The notes under the pieces are model-generated. The model was given only the letters and a program-made list of their open reading frames with translations. It was not told the DNA's origin and did not search any database. Both the position numbers and the translations under genes were made by a program. This document shows, one piece after another, positions 11,898 through 23,920 of a stretch of DNA of 64,000 nucleotides; positions within the stretch are counted from its first letter, which is position 1; each line of letters opens with the position of its first letter. This stretch comes from Calamus simplicifolius. Taxonomy: Eukaryota > Streptophyta > Magnoliopsida > Arecales > Arecaceae. The stretch covers positions 1 through 64,000 of the forward strand of contig UESW01000111.1 of the NCBI GenBank assembly GCA_900491605.1, read 5' to 3'.

Positions 11898-14276
11898 ACT
11901 GCGGATGTTTATTGGTTTTGTCAGTCAGACTGCCCATGTCACTTTGCCAGAAACCTCACCACTTTCCACCACTACTACTTTCCGATGGAGTTTATTATTT
12001 TGTTGCAAATTTCCTGCACTTGAACGTTAGGTAACAAAGCCACGCATGCGACAATTCGTCGTCTTGAGAGTATCAGACTACAAAAGTTTTCTGCTTAAGG
12101 TAAGGGCTAATATAATTTGGCATCAGTCCCTTGATCTTCCTGTTTCTCCTTTGTCTTAGAATATTGTTCTGTTGATCTTGTAATCGTCCGTCTTATATTC
12201 ATGCTTGCTGCTGATGCTGGGAAGGACAAATGAACCCATCGAATGAACAGATCAACAACCAACAGCACTCACATGGGTTCTTAAATATTTCTCTTTGTTT
12301 TTTCTCTTGTTTTTCAAGAGAGGTTGGAGGACTCGTTAACATATCACCAAGATCATGGGTTCTAAGATTTTTGTGGACCACTCCCAGCCACACTTCAAGT
12401 CTTCACCACCCAACACTACAGAAAATTAAGGTTGCATCAGAGACTCAGAAACCAAGAAAACGTAGAAGAAAACGATCGAATATCGTAGAGATGATAACGC
12501 AGTTTCAACAAACCTATCTTGGTGTCCAAGTCATGCAAACATTATTAGTCGCCAAGAGGTAACGTTTTCTAATTGTCCTTTTCAGTGAGCGGAAAGAAAG
12601 TAGGCCAAGACGCATATATAGGCTTTACTTCGGAATCCTTAGGTCATGAGAGTGCGGTGATCATGGCTCCAAATTATTTTATCTATTCGCACATAGTTGT
12701 CAAAGGAATTTCGCATGCTCTTCACCTTAGAAAAGAATCATCTGGGAAATCACCATAATGTCCAAAGCCTCAGTAGCCTTCTATGCCTCACAGAACGTAC
12801 CCACGTCTTAAATCATTTTATCTGTTCAGAGTCGTCAAAGAATTTCGCATGCCCTTAACCTTTGGGAAGAATCATCTGGGAAATTAATCACCATAATGTC
12901 CAAAGCCCCAGTAGCCTTCTATATCTCATAGAACCCAGGACACATTTTAGGAAAAAAATTTAGTCTTTTTTGTGCAATGAAGTTTTATAGACAGCGTTTT
13001 GAGCGGTGCATTGCATTGCTTTCCACGTGCGTCGAGGCCAGGAGAGTATTTATGCGATGCCTGTTTAGAGGAGGCAAGAAATATGCAGTGCGAGAGCGTA
13101 AAGGCTGGAGAATAAACAGTACACCAATATTTTATAGCGCGCTGCTTGACTTTGTGAGGAAGAAGAAGAACACCATGTGATGGTGGGCCAGCAATCAATT
13201 CACGCTGCTATTGCGCTCTCTCATCAGGATTATTATATTGCACTGATATCATTGATTGAGATATAGCGGTAGCCGGTGCATGTTTTTCGTTCTTTCGCCG
13301 AATTGATGGTTGGTTTTGGGGATTATTTTTTCGTGTGGTGTCGAAGGTAGAGACAAAAGGCGAGCCTCCAACTTGGTGAACCAGAAGGTACCATCTCTGG
13401 GACGTCCACAGATTTTTAAACAGCTATTGGGTCACCATGCCCTACTACTTGAGGATACGTAACATCATACGCTATCGAAAAAAAAAAAAAATTGGTTCAC
13501 ATGATAAGTTCTACATGCACATCACGGCCTATGCCACTTTTTCTTAGGTGTTAATGTGTCATAACTTTCTCAGGTGGAGAAGAAATTGCTTTGTAAGAGC
13601 AATTAGGAAAGTTGAACGTGGTCGCCACGAGGGTATCATTTTCGATGCATTTAGGTAATTTTTTCTCTTATCATTATTTAGTGCTGCTAAAGTGGGATGA
13701 GCCCATGATCCAATTCAGTCCAAGAGGGATAAGTCCAGCGCAAGCAAATTCCTAAACCTGTTGCATATGGTCAAAAAGATGACACTTTTTTAAGAAAAAG
13801 GGAGAAGGTATTCTTCTCAGAAAGATTGGAAAAAAATGATGAGATTTAGGCATATGTTTTCTGTTCAACTGGACTTGATCCAATCCAAATTATCTACTAA
13901 TTACTAAAGTTTGAAAAGATAAAATATTTGATGGTCCAACCAAGTTTAGCTAGATTCAGCTCAACTAAAAGACCCATGATTTTGAAATATCTGGACTCTT
14001 TGTACACCCCATTGTTTTACATGGGTTTGTATATTTGGTTACTAAATCTAATTATTTTGTCGTCAAAGTTTTAGTTAAGTTTTGTTGACATTCAAAATTG
14101 ATCTCTGTGTATCAATAAACAAGATGTACCTTCTCATGAACAGTGAACACATTCTCTAACAATCGAGTCAGCCTAAACTCAATGGAAAAATCTTAGAGCT
14201 CTTTAGATGAAGAAATTAAGCTTAAAGGCTAAGACTTGGGTTTTCTTTACTTGTGAAGTTTGAAGTTACTTTTATA
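11898..14276. other. Intergenic DNA with a diverged tandem duplication
   Basis: Short open frames (for example 12230-12562) resemble nothing I recognise. Between about 12671 and 12950 a segment of about 140 bases occurs twice in tandem. Both copies contain TTTCGCATGC, AGAATCATCTGGGAAAT, CACCATAATGTCCAAAGCC and AGTAGCCTTCTAT. The rest, up to the target duplication at 14277, shows no structure that I can name. Confidence 0.5.
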
Positions 14277-14281
14277 GGTAT

Positions 14282-17200
14282 TGTCACGCCCCAGACCCAA
14301 AAATTTTGAGCTAGGGTGACAACCCGCCGCGTGCCGGGCACGCAAGGCGTCCCGAAACATGACACTGAGTTCAAGAAAAGCAACAACCTATATATCATTC
14401 AAGTCCATGTCTTTAATACAATCCATAACTAAAGATTTGGGCTACAAGCCCTACACATAAGCATTACTGGGGTTACATCAACATATGAATCCACTTTATT
14501 TTAAATAGAAGCTCCAACGAACCTATGGTTCCTTACACACCACAATAACATAGTCTGGGCATCAAGCCCTACACATAAATACACTGGTGTAGCAATAAAA
14601 TAAAATCTATATTTTATTTGAGTTGAGGTCCATCACTCCAACATGTTATTCTCAAATCTCATGGTCCTATAGCAAAAACATTATAATATTTTTATGAGAT
14701 TACACTCAGTAAGTAAACCATGTTATGCAGTCCAATCATAGCATGATAATCAATAAACACATAGATGATTTGCATGCTTAAACATTGTTCAATTACTCAA
14801 ACATGCTAAGTAAGTATGCCCATCATTGTTATATTATCATATGTGTCCCACGGCCCTGCAATGCCCCATAACAAAGGAGAGCCGCGGCAGTACATATAAA
14901 TATAATTCAAATCATTTGCACTTATCATTGTTGTATTATATCATAGCAAATTATCAGTGCATCTAAAGCATTCCACAAATACTCAAACATGCATGTAAGT
15001 AAACCCATCATTGTTATATTATATCATATGTGTCCCAAGGCCCTGCAATGCCCCATAACAAAGGAGAGCCGTGGCGGCACATATAAATATAATTCATTCT
15101 TTTGCATTCACAATCACTCCATTATGCAATGTAAGTATTATATCATGCGTGTCCCACGGCCCTGCAATGCCTCATCTGAGCACATCCTCTAGATGTGTAT
15201 GGCCATAGCAAAGGAGAACCGCGGCAGCACTTATGAATATAATACCAATCATTTGCATCCATAACCGCTCAATTGTACTATATAAGTAAACCCACTGTTT
15301 ATACTCTCGATGGTAACTGTAAATGTGACCCACGGCCCTGCAATATCTCAATAGTGTACCAACAAGTATCCCCTACTGAAGTAGGGTCGAAATACCATAG
15401 TGTACCAACAAGTATCCCCCCTACTGAAGTAGGGTCGAAATACCATAGTGTACCGACAAGTATCCCCCCTACTGAAGTAGGGTCGAAATACCATAGTGTA
15501 CCAACAAGTATCCCTCCTACAGAAGTAGGTCGAAATACCATAGTGTACCAACAAGTATCCCCCCTACTGAAGTAGGGTCGAAATACCATAGTGTATGACA
15601 TGATAAAGGAGAGCCGTGGCGACACATAACAGTACCTCACATTACATCAATACATCAATACATCAATCATGTAGCAAAACAGTGGATTATACTTACTGGA
15701 TAATTGCATGTAATATATCACATCAATGTCATACTAACTGCATTTCTCATGCATAATAACTGCATCTCTCATGCATAGCAACTGCATCTCTCATGCATAG
15801 CAACAGCATCTCACATGCATAATAACTGCATCTCTCATGCATAGCATCCACACATGAAATCATAGTACATAAATAGCCATGTATTCATAATATCATCTAC
15901 TTACAAATTTAGCCAATAACAATTCACTATTTAACTACGCATATCCTGAAATAAATTATTTAATAAACTGATAACTGGCTTACTTACCTCAGTACGCAAT
16001 CCAACAGGTATAATTAAGCTAGTCAGATGTCTGAGCACCTACAGGATTATTTACACAATTAATTGATTAGCAAGGAATATTAAAATGACCCTTAGAATTT
16101 CTACCCAGACTAGTTCACGGGCCCTACTTTGGGCTGGAATATCTCCCTCTATACACACCCAATTAGGAAAGTAAAAATACCCCATGAAACTAGAATTCAT
16201 CCAGATTCTAACCATATAATTTTCTTGTTAATCCCGACCCGTTATGGGGCCCAAAAACTAGCCCAAAACTGCACGCTGCACGGCCCAATAGGGCCCAAAA
16301 GATGGCAGCCCAGCCAGCCCACTCAATCCATCGATCCCAGCTCCCTGTTTCGCCCGAAACAGAGGACAGCATCCGGCCGGCGGCCAGGGCCACCGCCGGC
16401 CTAATTCCGTCCGGCCCGGCCACCGGAGGTCGGGCCGGAGCCGGCCGCCGCCGCGGCCGGCCTCCTTTCCCCCCATCTCTCTCAATTTCTCTCCTTCTCT
16501 CTCTTTCTCTCCGTAGCTTCCGCATGGAATTCATCACGCCGGCGACGATTCCGGCCAAATTGGGGCCGGTCGACCGTCGTTGGCCGGACCAGAGCCGGCC
16601 GCGGCGGCCTCCCCTCTCTCTCCCTCTCCTTAATTTTCTCTCGTCATCTCCCTCACGTCCGCGCGGCACGTCTTTGTGCCGGCGGCACGGCCGGCCACCT
16701 TGGCCGGCCGGACCTCCACCGTACGCACGCCCGGCGCCGATGGAGGCGACAGGCCGAAGCTCAGGCCCGGCGAGGCGGCGAGCACGCCGCCGGGCCCGAA
16801 CCAACCGGCGGAACCCGGTTCGGTTTCCGCCACCGCGCGAGAGAAGGCCAATTGGCCTTCTCTCTCTCTCTCTCTCCACCACCACCCCGCCGGACGCCTC
16901 CCTCGGCGCCGGTGGGGTCGCTGGCCAAGGCTCAGGCCCGGCGCGGCGGCGAGCACGCCGCCGGGCCTGAACCAGGTTCGTCCGGCCGGTTTCAACGCTC
17001 TGCCTCCCATGCTCTCACGCTGTCTCTCTCTCTCTCTCTCTCCCGGCTATCTCTCTCTCTTGGGCTCTCTCTCTCTCTCTCTTGGACTCTCTCTCTCTCT
17101 CTTCCTCTCTCCTGATACTCTCTCTCTTCCTCTATCTCCCATGGCAACTCACTCTCTCTCTCTAGCACTAAGAGGATGGGCAGAGAATTACCTGGAGGGG

Positions 17201-17438
17201 ACGCGGACTCCGAGTACCAGGAGGGAGGGCACCCCTGCCTTTTTAATGTCGCAGCGGGACGCTTCGGTTATGAGATATGGAGAACCAAAGCGTCATCACT
17301 GCGAGCGAAGCGTTGCTCAACACATTAAATCAACCCAGACCTGATTCACATGAACTGGGTTAGAATTAACTCAAACCTGGTTCGCATGAACCGGGTTAGA
17401 ATTAACCTAAACCTGGTTCGTAGGAACCGGGTACTACA
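14282..17438 (-). repeat. Left LTR (3' LTR of the minus-strand element)
   Basis: 3157 bases, TG..CA. It holds layered internal repeats: a CCACGGCCCTGCAATG module recurring every 130-180 bases (about 14850-15345), five 48-base units (15354-15594), a 22-base GCATCTCTCATGCATA repeat (about 15739-15850), a very GC- and CpG-rich block (about 16360-17000) and CT microsatellites (about 17019-17165). Long open frames in the GC-rich block exist on both strands and look like composition effects. Confidence 0.9.
15354..15594. repeat. 48-base minisatellite inside the left LTR
   Basis: Five tandem units of GTGTACCAACAAGTATCCCC followed by TACTGAAGTAGGGTCGAAAT and ACCATA. Because 48 is a multiple of three, the repeat reads as a repeating 16-residue peptide in open frames on both strands; I do not regard these as genes. 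Confidence 0.95.
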
Positions 17439-19250
17439 TCCTCCCCTCCTTATAAGAATTTCGTCCTCGAAATTGATATACATCCAATAGAATATAGAAT
17501 CCAAATTTTTCCTCTCATAATCAATTAAATTTCATTAAAAGTCCCGGTCATCGATACATCATTGATCTGTCATAAGATACAATTAATTATGGATTTTTTT
17601 TTTCTCCTTAGAACTTCGACATAAGGAATACTACACCATCTCAAAACTTAATCCTTGCGGTCCACAATATGCACAAGATGATCTTCATAGGTCAATCATT
17701 TCTTAAGCTAAATTGGTTCAAGTTATAACACATAACGGGGTTTGAAATATACTTCCTCTGTCATAAAGATATGAAACACATTGAGCACTACAAAGAGTAA
17801 TGAAAGCAGTGCTAAGCTATAAGACACTTCCTTTATCTTGATCAAAGTTTCAAATGACCCAATGTTTTGTGGCTCAAGTCACCTCTAATACAGACCTCAT
17901 AACCTCATCGGTTAGCAAAACTTCCAAATGATTTTTAACCTGAAATTTCAAACATAACTTTTCTATTAACTTTGAGCTACAAAAACTGCTTTAATTAATG
18001 ATACTTTTCATAGCTGCTAAACAAGCTCAGTCCAAAATTGTCGCTCTCACATCATCTCAATATGAAGGAAATCTATACCTTATATCGTAGACAATTGAAA
18101 TGAATCCATTTGAATATTGGCTTGGTAATCAATAATTAAGCAATTTCATTAAGGGTAAGAACAATACCAAGCACCTCTTAAATCCATTACACAGGCTCAC
18201 AGTATAACATCTAAAATCTTATTGGTTTCTGCAGTTGTCTATTACATGTATAATGTCTTCCATACTTAAGGTTAGCAACATATCAGGTACTCTCGATTCC
18301 TTGATAAGACAGTTCAAAATTCTTGTGAATTAGATATAAGATAATTTTCTTTCAATGCTCTTTCAACTCTTGAATAGTTGAATGTACCATTAATCATTAC
18401 GACACTTATATCAATCATCATAATATACTTGGTTTCACTCTTGAATACTTCAAGCTAACATCAATGAACATTATGCCAATCATTTAAGATATCTTTCATA
18501 ATTATTAAAATTCATTTTCTTTGAATATAGATATGCCACTCATGGCTGATTGATAATTTATCCATCCAGTCTCGAATTCAGAAAGTACTCAATTATGATT
18601 AATCAAAAATATGTAATTAACTATTCCATTCCCAAAATATCATCAATATTAATCATCCCTATAACCAGCAGATGAGTTCATAATCTTACAATATCAATAA
18701 TGTAAGTTCTACAATTAAGATTCATTATATTCATCCACATTCAAATTCAGATTTAATACCTCAAGATCCATATATCAACTCAATTGCAATATGGACATAA
18801 GGGTGTTTAGTTATATTAGTCATCAATTGCAATTTTCAATTACTATCATATTCCATATATTCATCTGTCTTTTATTGCATATCCAATTAAAATTTCATCT
18901 ACCCATATTATTTAAAGGTCTAAAATTGCTACGAATCATTCCCAACAAGTTTAATGGAGCTAAAAACCTCTAAAAGCCCCTTGACCTCCTCCCTGATCAA
19001 GGCTACCAGCTAGGGAGCCCATATAATATTATTGACTTGCGATGGTTCATTCTCAGTTCCTATCAAACTTGTAATTCTTGATAAATTATGACTTTCAAGG
19101 AATTTCAGGAAATTATGCTTAAAGCTATCATAATTGTCTCAATGTCATCCAAGTATTTTGCCTAGAGTGTCATTATGCATATGTCCCTAAGATCATAACC
19201 TGGGTCTTGTGGGTTATGGGCCCACCATGCTTCCGCTGCACACTCTGATG

Positions 19251-19439
19251 CTACATGTCCTGCATAGACTGCGCCATACCCGAGAGAGCTTGAAGCATCT
19301 CGGACTGGAATCGCTGGTACTCAGTTCCTATTGGGTTGGCAGGGGCCACACCACCAGTAGTTCCTTGACCCACCGGCTGATCAGCATTACCAGCCAGAGA
19401 GTCCTCCTCATACAGTTGGCTCCTAGTATGGCGAGCCAT
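19251..19439 (-). pseudogene. Gag N-terminal fragment
   Basis: A 62-codon frame starting MARHTRSQ, rich in Gly, Ala and Gln and ending in ALSGMAQSMQDM. The MARHTR-type start and the distance of about 200 bases from the primer site fit the beginning of Gag in Del/Tekay-like chromoviruses. No capsid or zinc-knuckle part follows. Confidence 0.6.
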
Positions 19440-19627
19440 AACTATTTTCTGATAAATTAGATGTGGTTAATATCATCATAAACTAAAGTGTCAGGTGACT
19501 CTAAGTATAATGTCATCAAAATATGTTCTCTCCGTGTTATCATGTCAATATGTCTGTGTCCCTAGGGTCATAAGTTCTCTACCTGTTATCATGTCAATAT
19601 GTCCGTGTCCCTAGAGTCATAACCTAA

Positions 19628-19639
19628 GCTCTGATACCA
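19628..19639 (-). other. Primer-binding site of the LARD-like element
   Basis: On the minus strand TGGTATCAGAGC, complementary to the 3' end of initiator tRNA-Met. Seven bases separate it from the LTR edge at 19647, more than usual. Confidence 0.8.
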
Positions 19640-19646
19640 TATAAGC

Positions 19647-22600
19647 TGTCACGCCCCAGACCCAAAATTTTGAGCTAGGGTGACAACCTGCCGCGTGCCG
19701 GGCACGCAAGGCGTCCCGAAACATGACACTGAGTTCAAGAAAAGCAACAACATATATCATTCAAGTCCATGTCTTTAATACAATCCATAACTAAAGATTT
19801 GGGCTACAAGCCCTACACATAAGCATTACTGGGGTTACATCAACATATGAATCCACTTTATTTTAAATAGAAGCTCCAACGAACCTATGGTTCCTTACAC
19901 ACTACAATAACATAGTCTGGGCATCAAGCCCTACACATAAATACACTGGTGTAGCAATAAAACAAAATCTATATTTTATTTGAGTTGAGGTCCATCACTC
20001 CAACATGTTCTTCTCAAATCTCATGGTCCTGTAGCAAAAACATTATAATATTTTTATGAGATTACACTCAGTAAGTAAACCATGTTATGCAGTCCAATCA
20101 TAGCATGATAATCAATAAACACATAGATTATTTGCATGCTTAAACATTGTTCAATTACTCAAACATGCCAAGTAAGTATGCCCATCATTGTTATATTATA
20201 TCATATGTGTCCCACGGCCCTGCAATGCCCCATAACAAAGGAGAGCCACGGCGGTACATATAAATATAATTCAAATCATTTGCACTCATCATTGTTGTAT
20301 TATATCATAGCAAATTATCAGTGTATCTAAAGCATTCCACAAATACTCAAACATGCAATGTAAGTAAACCCATCATTGTTATATTATATCATATGTGTCC
20401 CAAGGCCCTGCAATGCCCCATAACAAAGGAGAGCCGCGGCGGCACATATAAATATAATTCATTCTTTTGCATTCACAATCACTCCATTATGCAATGTAAG
20501 TATTATATCATGCGTGTCCCACGGCCCTGCAATGCCTCATCTGAGCACATCCTCTAGATGTGTATGGCCATAGCAAAGGAGAACCGCGACGGCACTTATG
20601 AATATAATACCAATCATTTGCATCCATAACCGCTCAATTGTACTATATAAGTAAACCCACTGTTTATACTCTCGATGGTAACTGTAAATGTGACCCACGG
20701 CCCTGCAATATCTCAATAGTGTACCAACAAGTATCCCCCCTACTGAAGTAGGGTCGAAATACCATAGTGTACCAACAAGTATCCCCCCTACTGAAGTAGG
20801 GTCGAAATACCATAGTGTACCGACAAGTATCCCCCCTACTGAAGTAGGGTCGAAATACCATAGTGTACCAACAAGTATCCCCCCTATAGAAGTAGGGTCG
20901 AAATACCATAGTGTACCAACAAGTATCCCCCCTACTGAAGTAGGGTCGAAATACCATAGTGTATGACATGATAAAGGAGAGCCGTGGTGACACATAACAG
21001 TACCTCACATCACATCATACATCAATACATCAATCATGTAGCAAAATAGTGGATTATACTTACTGGATAATTGCATGTAATATATCACATCAATGTCATA
21101 CTAACTGCATCTCTCATGCATAATAACTGCATCTCTCATGCATAGCAACTGCATCTCTCATGCATAGCAACAGCATCTCACATGCATAATAACTGCATCT
21201 CTCATGCATAGCATCCACACATGAAATCATAGTACATAAATAGCCATGTATTCATAATATTCATCTACTTACAAATTTAGCCAATAACAATTCACTATTT
21301 AACTACGCATATCCTGAAATAAATTATTTAATAAACTGATAACTGGCTTACTTACCTCAGTACGCAATTCAACAGGTATAATTAAGCTAGTCAGATGTCT
21401 GAGCACCTACAGGATTATTTACACAATTAATTGATTAGCAAGGAATATTAAAATGACCCTTAGAATTTCTACCCAGACTAGTTCACGGGCCCTACTTTGG
21501 GCTCGAATATCTCCCTCTATACACACCCAATTGGGGAAGTAAAAATATCCCATGAAACTAGAATTCACCCAGATTCTAACCATATAATTTTCTTGCTAAT
21601 CCCGGCCCGTTACGGGGCCCAAAAACTAGCCCCAAAACTGCTCGCTGCATGGCCCAATAGGGCCCAAAAGATGGCAGCCCAGCCAGCCCACTCAATCCAT
21701 CGATCCCAGCTCCTCTGTTTCGCCCGAAACAGAGGACAGCATCCGGCCGGCGGCCAGGGCCGCCGCCGGCCTAATTCCATCCGGCCCGGCCACCGGAGGC
21801 TGGGCCGGAGCCGACCGCCACCGCGGCCGGCCTCCTTTCCCCCCCTATCTCTCTCAATTTCTCTCCTTCTCTCTCTTTCTCTCCGCAGCTTCCGCGTGGA
21901 ATTCATCACGCCGGCGATGATTCTGGCCAAATTGGGGCCGGTCCGGCCGCCGTTGGCCGGACCAGAGCCGGCCGCCGCCGCTGCCGGCCTCCCCTCTCTC
22001 CCTCTCCTTAATTTTCTCTCGTCATCTCCCTCACGTCCGTGCGGCACGTCTTTGTGCCGGCGGCACGGCCAGCCACCTTGGCCGGCCGGACCTCCACCGG
22101 ACGCACGCCCGGCGCCGATGGAGGCGACAGGCCGAAGCTCGGGCCCGGCGAGGCGGCGAGCACGCCGCCGGGCCCGAACCAACCGGTGGAACCCGGTTCG
22201 GTTTCCGCCACCGCGCGAGAGAAGGCCAATTGGCCTTCTCTCTCTTCTCTCTCTCCACCACCACCCCGTCGGACGCCTCCCCCAGCGCCGGCGGGGTCGC
22301 CAGCCAAGGCTCAGGCCCGGCATGGCGGCGAGCACGCCGCCGGGCCTGAACCAGGTTCGTCCGGCCGGTTTCAACGCTCTGCCTCCCGTGCTCTCACGCT
22401 GTCTCTCTCTCTCTCCCGGCTATCTCTCTCTCTTGGGCTCTCTCTCTCTCTCTCTCTTGGACTCTCTCTCTCTCTCTCTTCTTCCTCTCTCCTGATACTC
22501 TCTCTCTTCCTCTATCTCCCATGGCAACTCACTCTCTCTCTCTAGCACTAAGAGGATGGGCAGAGAATTACCTGGAGGGGACGCGGACTCTGAGTACCAG

Positions 22601-22818
22601 GAGGGAGGGCACCCCTGCCTTTTTAATGTCGCAGTGGGACGCTTCGGTTATGAGATCTGGAGAACCAAAGCGTCATCACTGCGAGCGAAGCGTTGCTCAA
22701 CACATTAAATTAACCCAGACCTGATTCACATGAACCGGGTTAGAATTAACTCAAACCTGGTTCGCATGAACCGGGTTAGAATTAACCTAAACCTGGTTCG
22801 TAGGAACCGAGTACTACA
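19647..22818 (-). repeat. Right LTR (5' LTR of the minus-strand element)
   Basis: 3172 bases, matching 14282-17438 along its whole length with the same inner repeats: 48-base units at 20719-20962, 22-base units at about 21104-21212, a GC-rich block at about 21740-22370 and CT tracts at about 22396-22545. As the 5' LTR on minus it should contain the promoter; I cannot place the start site. Confidence 0.9.
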
Positions 22819-22957
22819 GGTATTTGGAAGAGTCCTCTTGGGATGAGTTACTTGCTAGTAGATGGCTTTGATGAGCTTGATTCCCAAATGAGGCGGTAGC
22901 TATGAAGGAGTCCTTTCTAAATTGGACAATAAACTTGTGCTCAAACTAATATATATA

Positions 22958-23018
22958 GGGAAGTCTTATATAGGAAGGACTTCTATCAAAGTTGTTGACC
23001 TATTCCAGACTCTTTCCT

Positions 23019-23070
<52 letters not shown>

Positions 23071-23131
23071 AGGAAAGAGTCTGGAATAGGTCAACAACTT
23101 TGATAGAAGTCCTTCCTATATAAGACTTCCC
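22958..23131. repeat. Perfect inverted repeat (hairpin) around a TA microsatellite
   Basis: The segment beginning GGGAAGTCTTATATAGGAAG at 22958 is followed after about 65 bases by a (TA)n run (about 23022-23067) and then by its exact reverse complement ending at 23131. I found no mismatch over the arms. It is a snap-back structure; no target duplication or family end is evident. An assembly fold-back at the TA repeat is an alternative. Confidence 0.95.
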
Positions 23132-23444
23132 TCTTTGGGAGGATATTTATGATGATCTAATTAACTACATCATATATATTGTCTTTAGATATGCCATATG
23201 TCACTATTAGATAAGCTAATCAAATCAAAATACATCATTTACCCTTCCATTTTCAGTTGAGATTAAATCCATGCTCAATTCATGAAAGCAAGTTGGATTG
23301 TCCATGGCTGATCCGTTTTGGGCTCATTTTGCTCTTTCTTTTACAATCTGGTCAATGTGAAGTATAGCTTAGCTTGGACCAGATCTGATAGCTTGTGGCC
23401 ATAGGCCGGCTTCGCAATCATCAATATTAAAGCACAATTATGCA
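23132..23444. other. Short intergenic stretch
   Basis: Lies between the hairpin and the TAAAT target duplication of the copia element. I see no coding or repeat structure in it. Confidence 0.5.
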
Positions 23445-23449
23445 TAAAT

Positions 23450-23872
23450 TGTCAAATTTAGGTTCTATTCTCCATGCCCTTCTTGTGAGAGTTGCTCACT
23501 TTATATAGAAGCTGTCGGGCTAATTACAAAGCTAAAAATCAGCCATTACATAAGATACACATGATTATGTAAGATAAGAATAAACGTCTATCAATTCTAT
23601 GCATATATACAATATACTCTACACTTATGGCAATGATGGGCTGAATTTCTGCCTAAAAAACTCTCCCTTTGATGCGCCCTTAGTTGGCCAATTTGAATTT
23701 CAAAATTCAAATTCAAAACTCTCGCTTAACTGGTCCCTTTGGCTCGCCAAATCAGCCTTGAAATCTATCATTTTTGCATAAATCAGCCTTGGAATCTGTC
23801 ATTTCTGCACACCAAATCAGCCTTGGAATCTACCATTTTTGCTCCTTTGACCAGCTGTTAATTCTACTAACA
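23450..23872 (-). repeat. Left LTR (3' LTR) of the first copia element
   Basis: 423 bases; on plus it starts TGTCAAATTTAGG and ends CTACTAACA (TG..CA). It contains a short repeat AAATCAGCCTTGGAATCT in two to three diverged copies near its right end. Confidence 0.92.
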
Positions 23873-23920
23873 TCCCCCCTCAAATTGATGTTGGACGATT
23901 GAGAAGCATCAATTTATCAA

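Larger units (their letters stand above)
17439..19646 (-). other. Internal region of the LARD-like element
   Basis: 2208 bases, mostly AT-rich and without a long open frame. The left edge, read on minus, encodes the pol C-terminal signature FEDEILIRRGG directly before the LTR, overlapping the polypurine tract. The right part carries the Gag start (19251-19439). About 1.7 kb between them has no coding signature, consistent with a large deletion or replacement of the coding region. Confidence 0.8.
14277..22823 (-). mobile_element. Non-autonomous Ty3-gypsy LTR retrotransposon (LARD-like), GGTAT target duplication
   Basis: Two direct repeats of about 3.16 kb (14282-17438, 19647-22818) start TGTCACGCCCC and end GTACTACA. 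GGTAT occurs at both outer edges (14277-14281, 22819-22823). The internal 2.2 kb has a minus-strand primer site beside the right LTR (19628-19639, complementary to initiator tRNA-Met) and a purine tract beside the left LTR (AGGAGGGGAGGA on minus), so the element points to minus. Only a Gag N-terminal fragment and the very C-terminus of pol (FEDEILIRRGG, ending at the purine tract) remain. That C-terminus is familiar from Del/Tekay-type chromoviruses (inference). Protease, RT, RNase H and integrase are gone, so any movement needed helper proteins. The LTRs differ only at scattered sites by eye, suggesting a fairly young insertion. Confidence 0.9.

Noticed and set aside
15354..15594. CRISPR-like direct repeats
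   Set aside because: The units are contiguous with no variable spacers and lie in a plant LTR.
15273..15640. Repeating-peptide open frames on both strands
   Set aside because: They translate a 48-base minisatellite whose length is a multiple of three.
21497..22495. 332-codon open frame on plus (and 254 codons on minus at 21610-22374)
   Set aside because: Lies in the GC-rich and CT-repeat part of an LTR. Both strands are open, composition is Pro/Arg/Ser-rich, and the matching frame in the other LTR (16302-16970) differs in extent. A composition artefact.
14282..22818. Segmental tandem duplication of 3.1 kb
   Set aside because: TG..CA ends, GGTAT flanking duplications, primer site and purine tract show an LTR pair instead.
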